Source: an uncultured Bacteroidota bacterium (lineage in GTDB: Bacteria > Bacteroidota > Bacteroidia > Chitinophagales > Chitinophagaceae). From it: a stretch of DNA of 13,420 nucleotides. The translations under genes were made by a program, and so were the position numbers. The stretch spans positions 1 to 13,420 of the forward strand of contig CAIRSV010000182.1 in NCBI GenBank assembly GCA_903881265.1, in the 5' to 3' direction. Shown here piece by piece: positions 13,368-13,420 of this stretch (its first letter is position 1; the number at the start of each line of letters is the position of its first letter). The notes beneath the pieces were generated by a model, which worked only from the letters and a program-made list of their open reading frames with translations, was not told the origin of the DNA and searched no databases.

Positions 13368-13420
13368 ATGTTCGGTTATATTCGAATGCAGAATGAGCTA
13401 CCATGTTTGTTGCGTTTGTC
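13368..13420 (+). CDS. Possible start of a gene leaving the window
   Basis: An ATG at 13368 opens a frame ('MFGYIRMQNELPCLLRL') that stays open to the window end. It is preceded at 7-nt spacing by GGGGAGG, the best Shine-Dalgarno in the window. Only 17 codons are visible, so no family can be named. The opposite strand also has an open frame here, entering from the right edge and stopping near 13330, so the coding direction is unsettled. The remaining bases 13319-13367 show nothing recognisable. Confidence 0.3.
   Translation, partial: MFGYIRMQNELPCLLRL

Overview
The window looks like a chromosomal segment from a member of the Bacteroidota, probably Chitinophagales/Sphingobacteriales-like. Three things point there. 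Several genes are preceded by the phylum's characteristic -7 element TAnnTTTG, in two cases with a TTTG exactly 19 nt upstream, and almost none has a Shine-Dalgarno. Gene families typical of the phylum are present: a very acidic DUF2795-type small protein, BshC, an ECF sigma operon with a Spy-like 'sensor' protein, and a long RodA. The DNA is moderately AT-rich. No phage, plasmid or CRISPR genes were seen.

Layout. (1) 1-1157: C-terminal catalytic half of a membrane sulfatase/LTA-synthase-type phosphotransferase, cut by the window edge. It ends at a bidirectional terminator shared with a tRNA-Cys(GCA) on the minus strand. (2) 1378-2253: uridine phosphorylase-like nucleoside phosphorylase, divergent from the tRNA. 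(3) 2254-2908: a loose, gene-poor patch with a lone DUF2442 gene between two decayed copies of a repeat in inverted orientation. This is the only accessory-looking part. (4) 2909-5471: a small DUF2795-like gene (minus), divergent from a tight lolD-type ABC ATPase-bshC pair. (5) 5485-7158 (minus): a lipoprotein L,D-transpeptidase of the YcbB/LdtD type. (6) 7280-9096: a three-gene ECF sigma module of sigma factor, single-pass anti-sigma-like protein carrying three copies of a short motif, and secreted Spy/CpxP-like protein. (7) 9111-13265 (minus): PBP2 - RodA - MBL-fold hydrolase, closely spaced and probably one transcript. A possible further gene starts at 13368 and leaves the window.

Taken together the content is mainly cell-envelope biology. 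The PBP2/RodA pair polymerises and crosslinks peptidoglycan for elongation. The L,D-transpeptidase makes alternative crosslinks or attaches proteins. The LTA-synthase-like enzyme probably decorates an envelope glycan or lipid with a phospho-alcohol. A LolD-type ATPase would power lipoprotein or other envelope transport, and the ECF module is organised like an envelope-stress sensing relay. BshC adds the last step of bacillithiol synthesis. Most of the region is ordinary core chromosome. The items most worth a second look are the inverted repeat pair around DUF2442, the tandem motif in the anti-sigma-like protein, and the extremely short predicted leaders (possibly leaderless lolD). No stretch over 300 bases lacks a gene; the longest are 2254-2428 and 2678-2908, described below.
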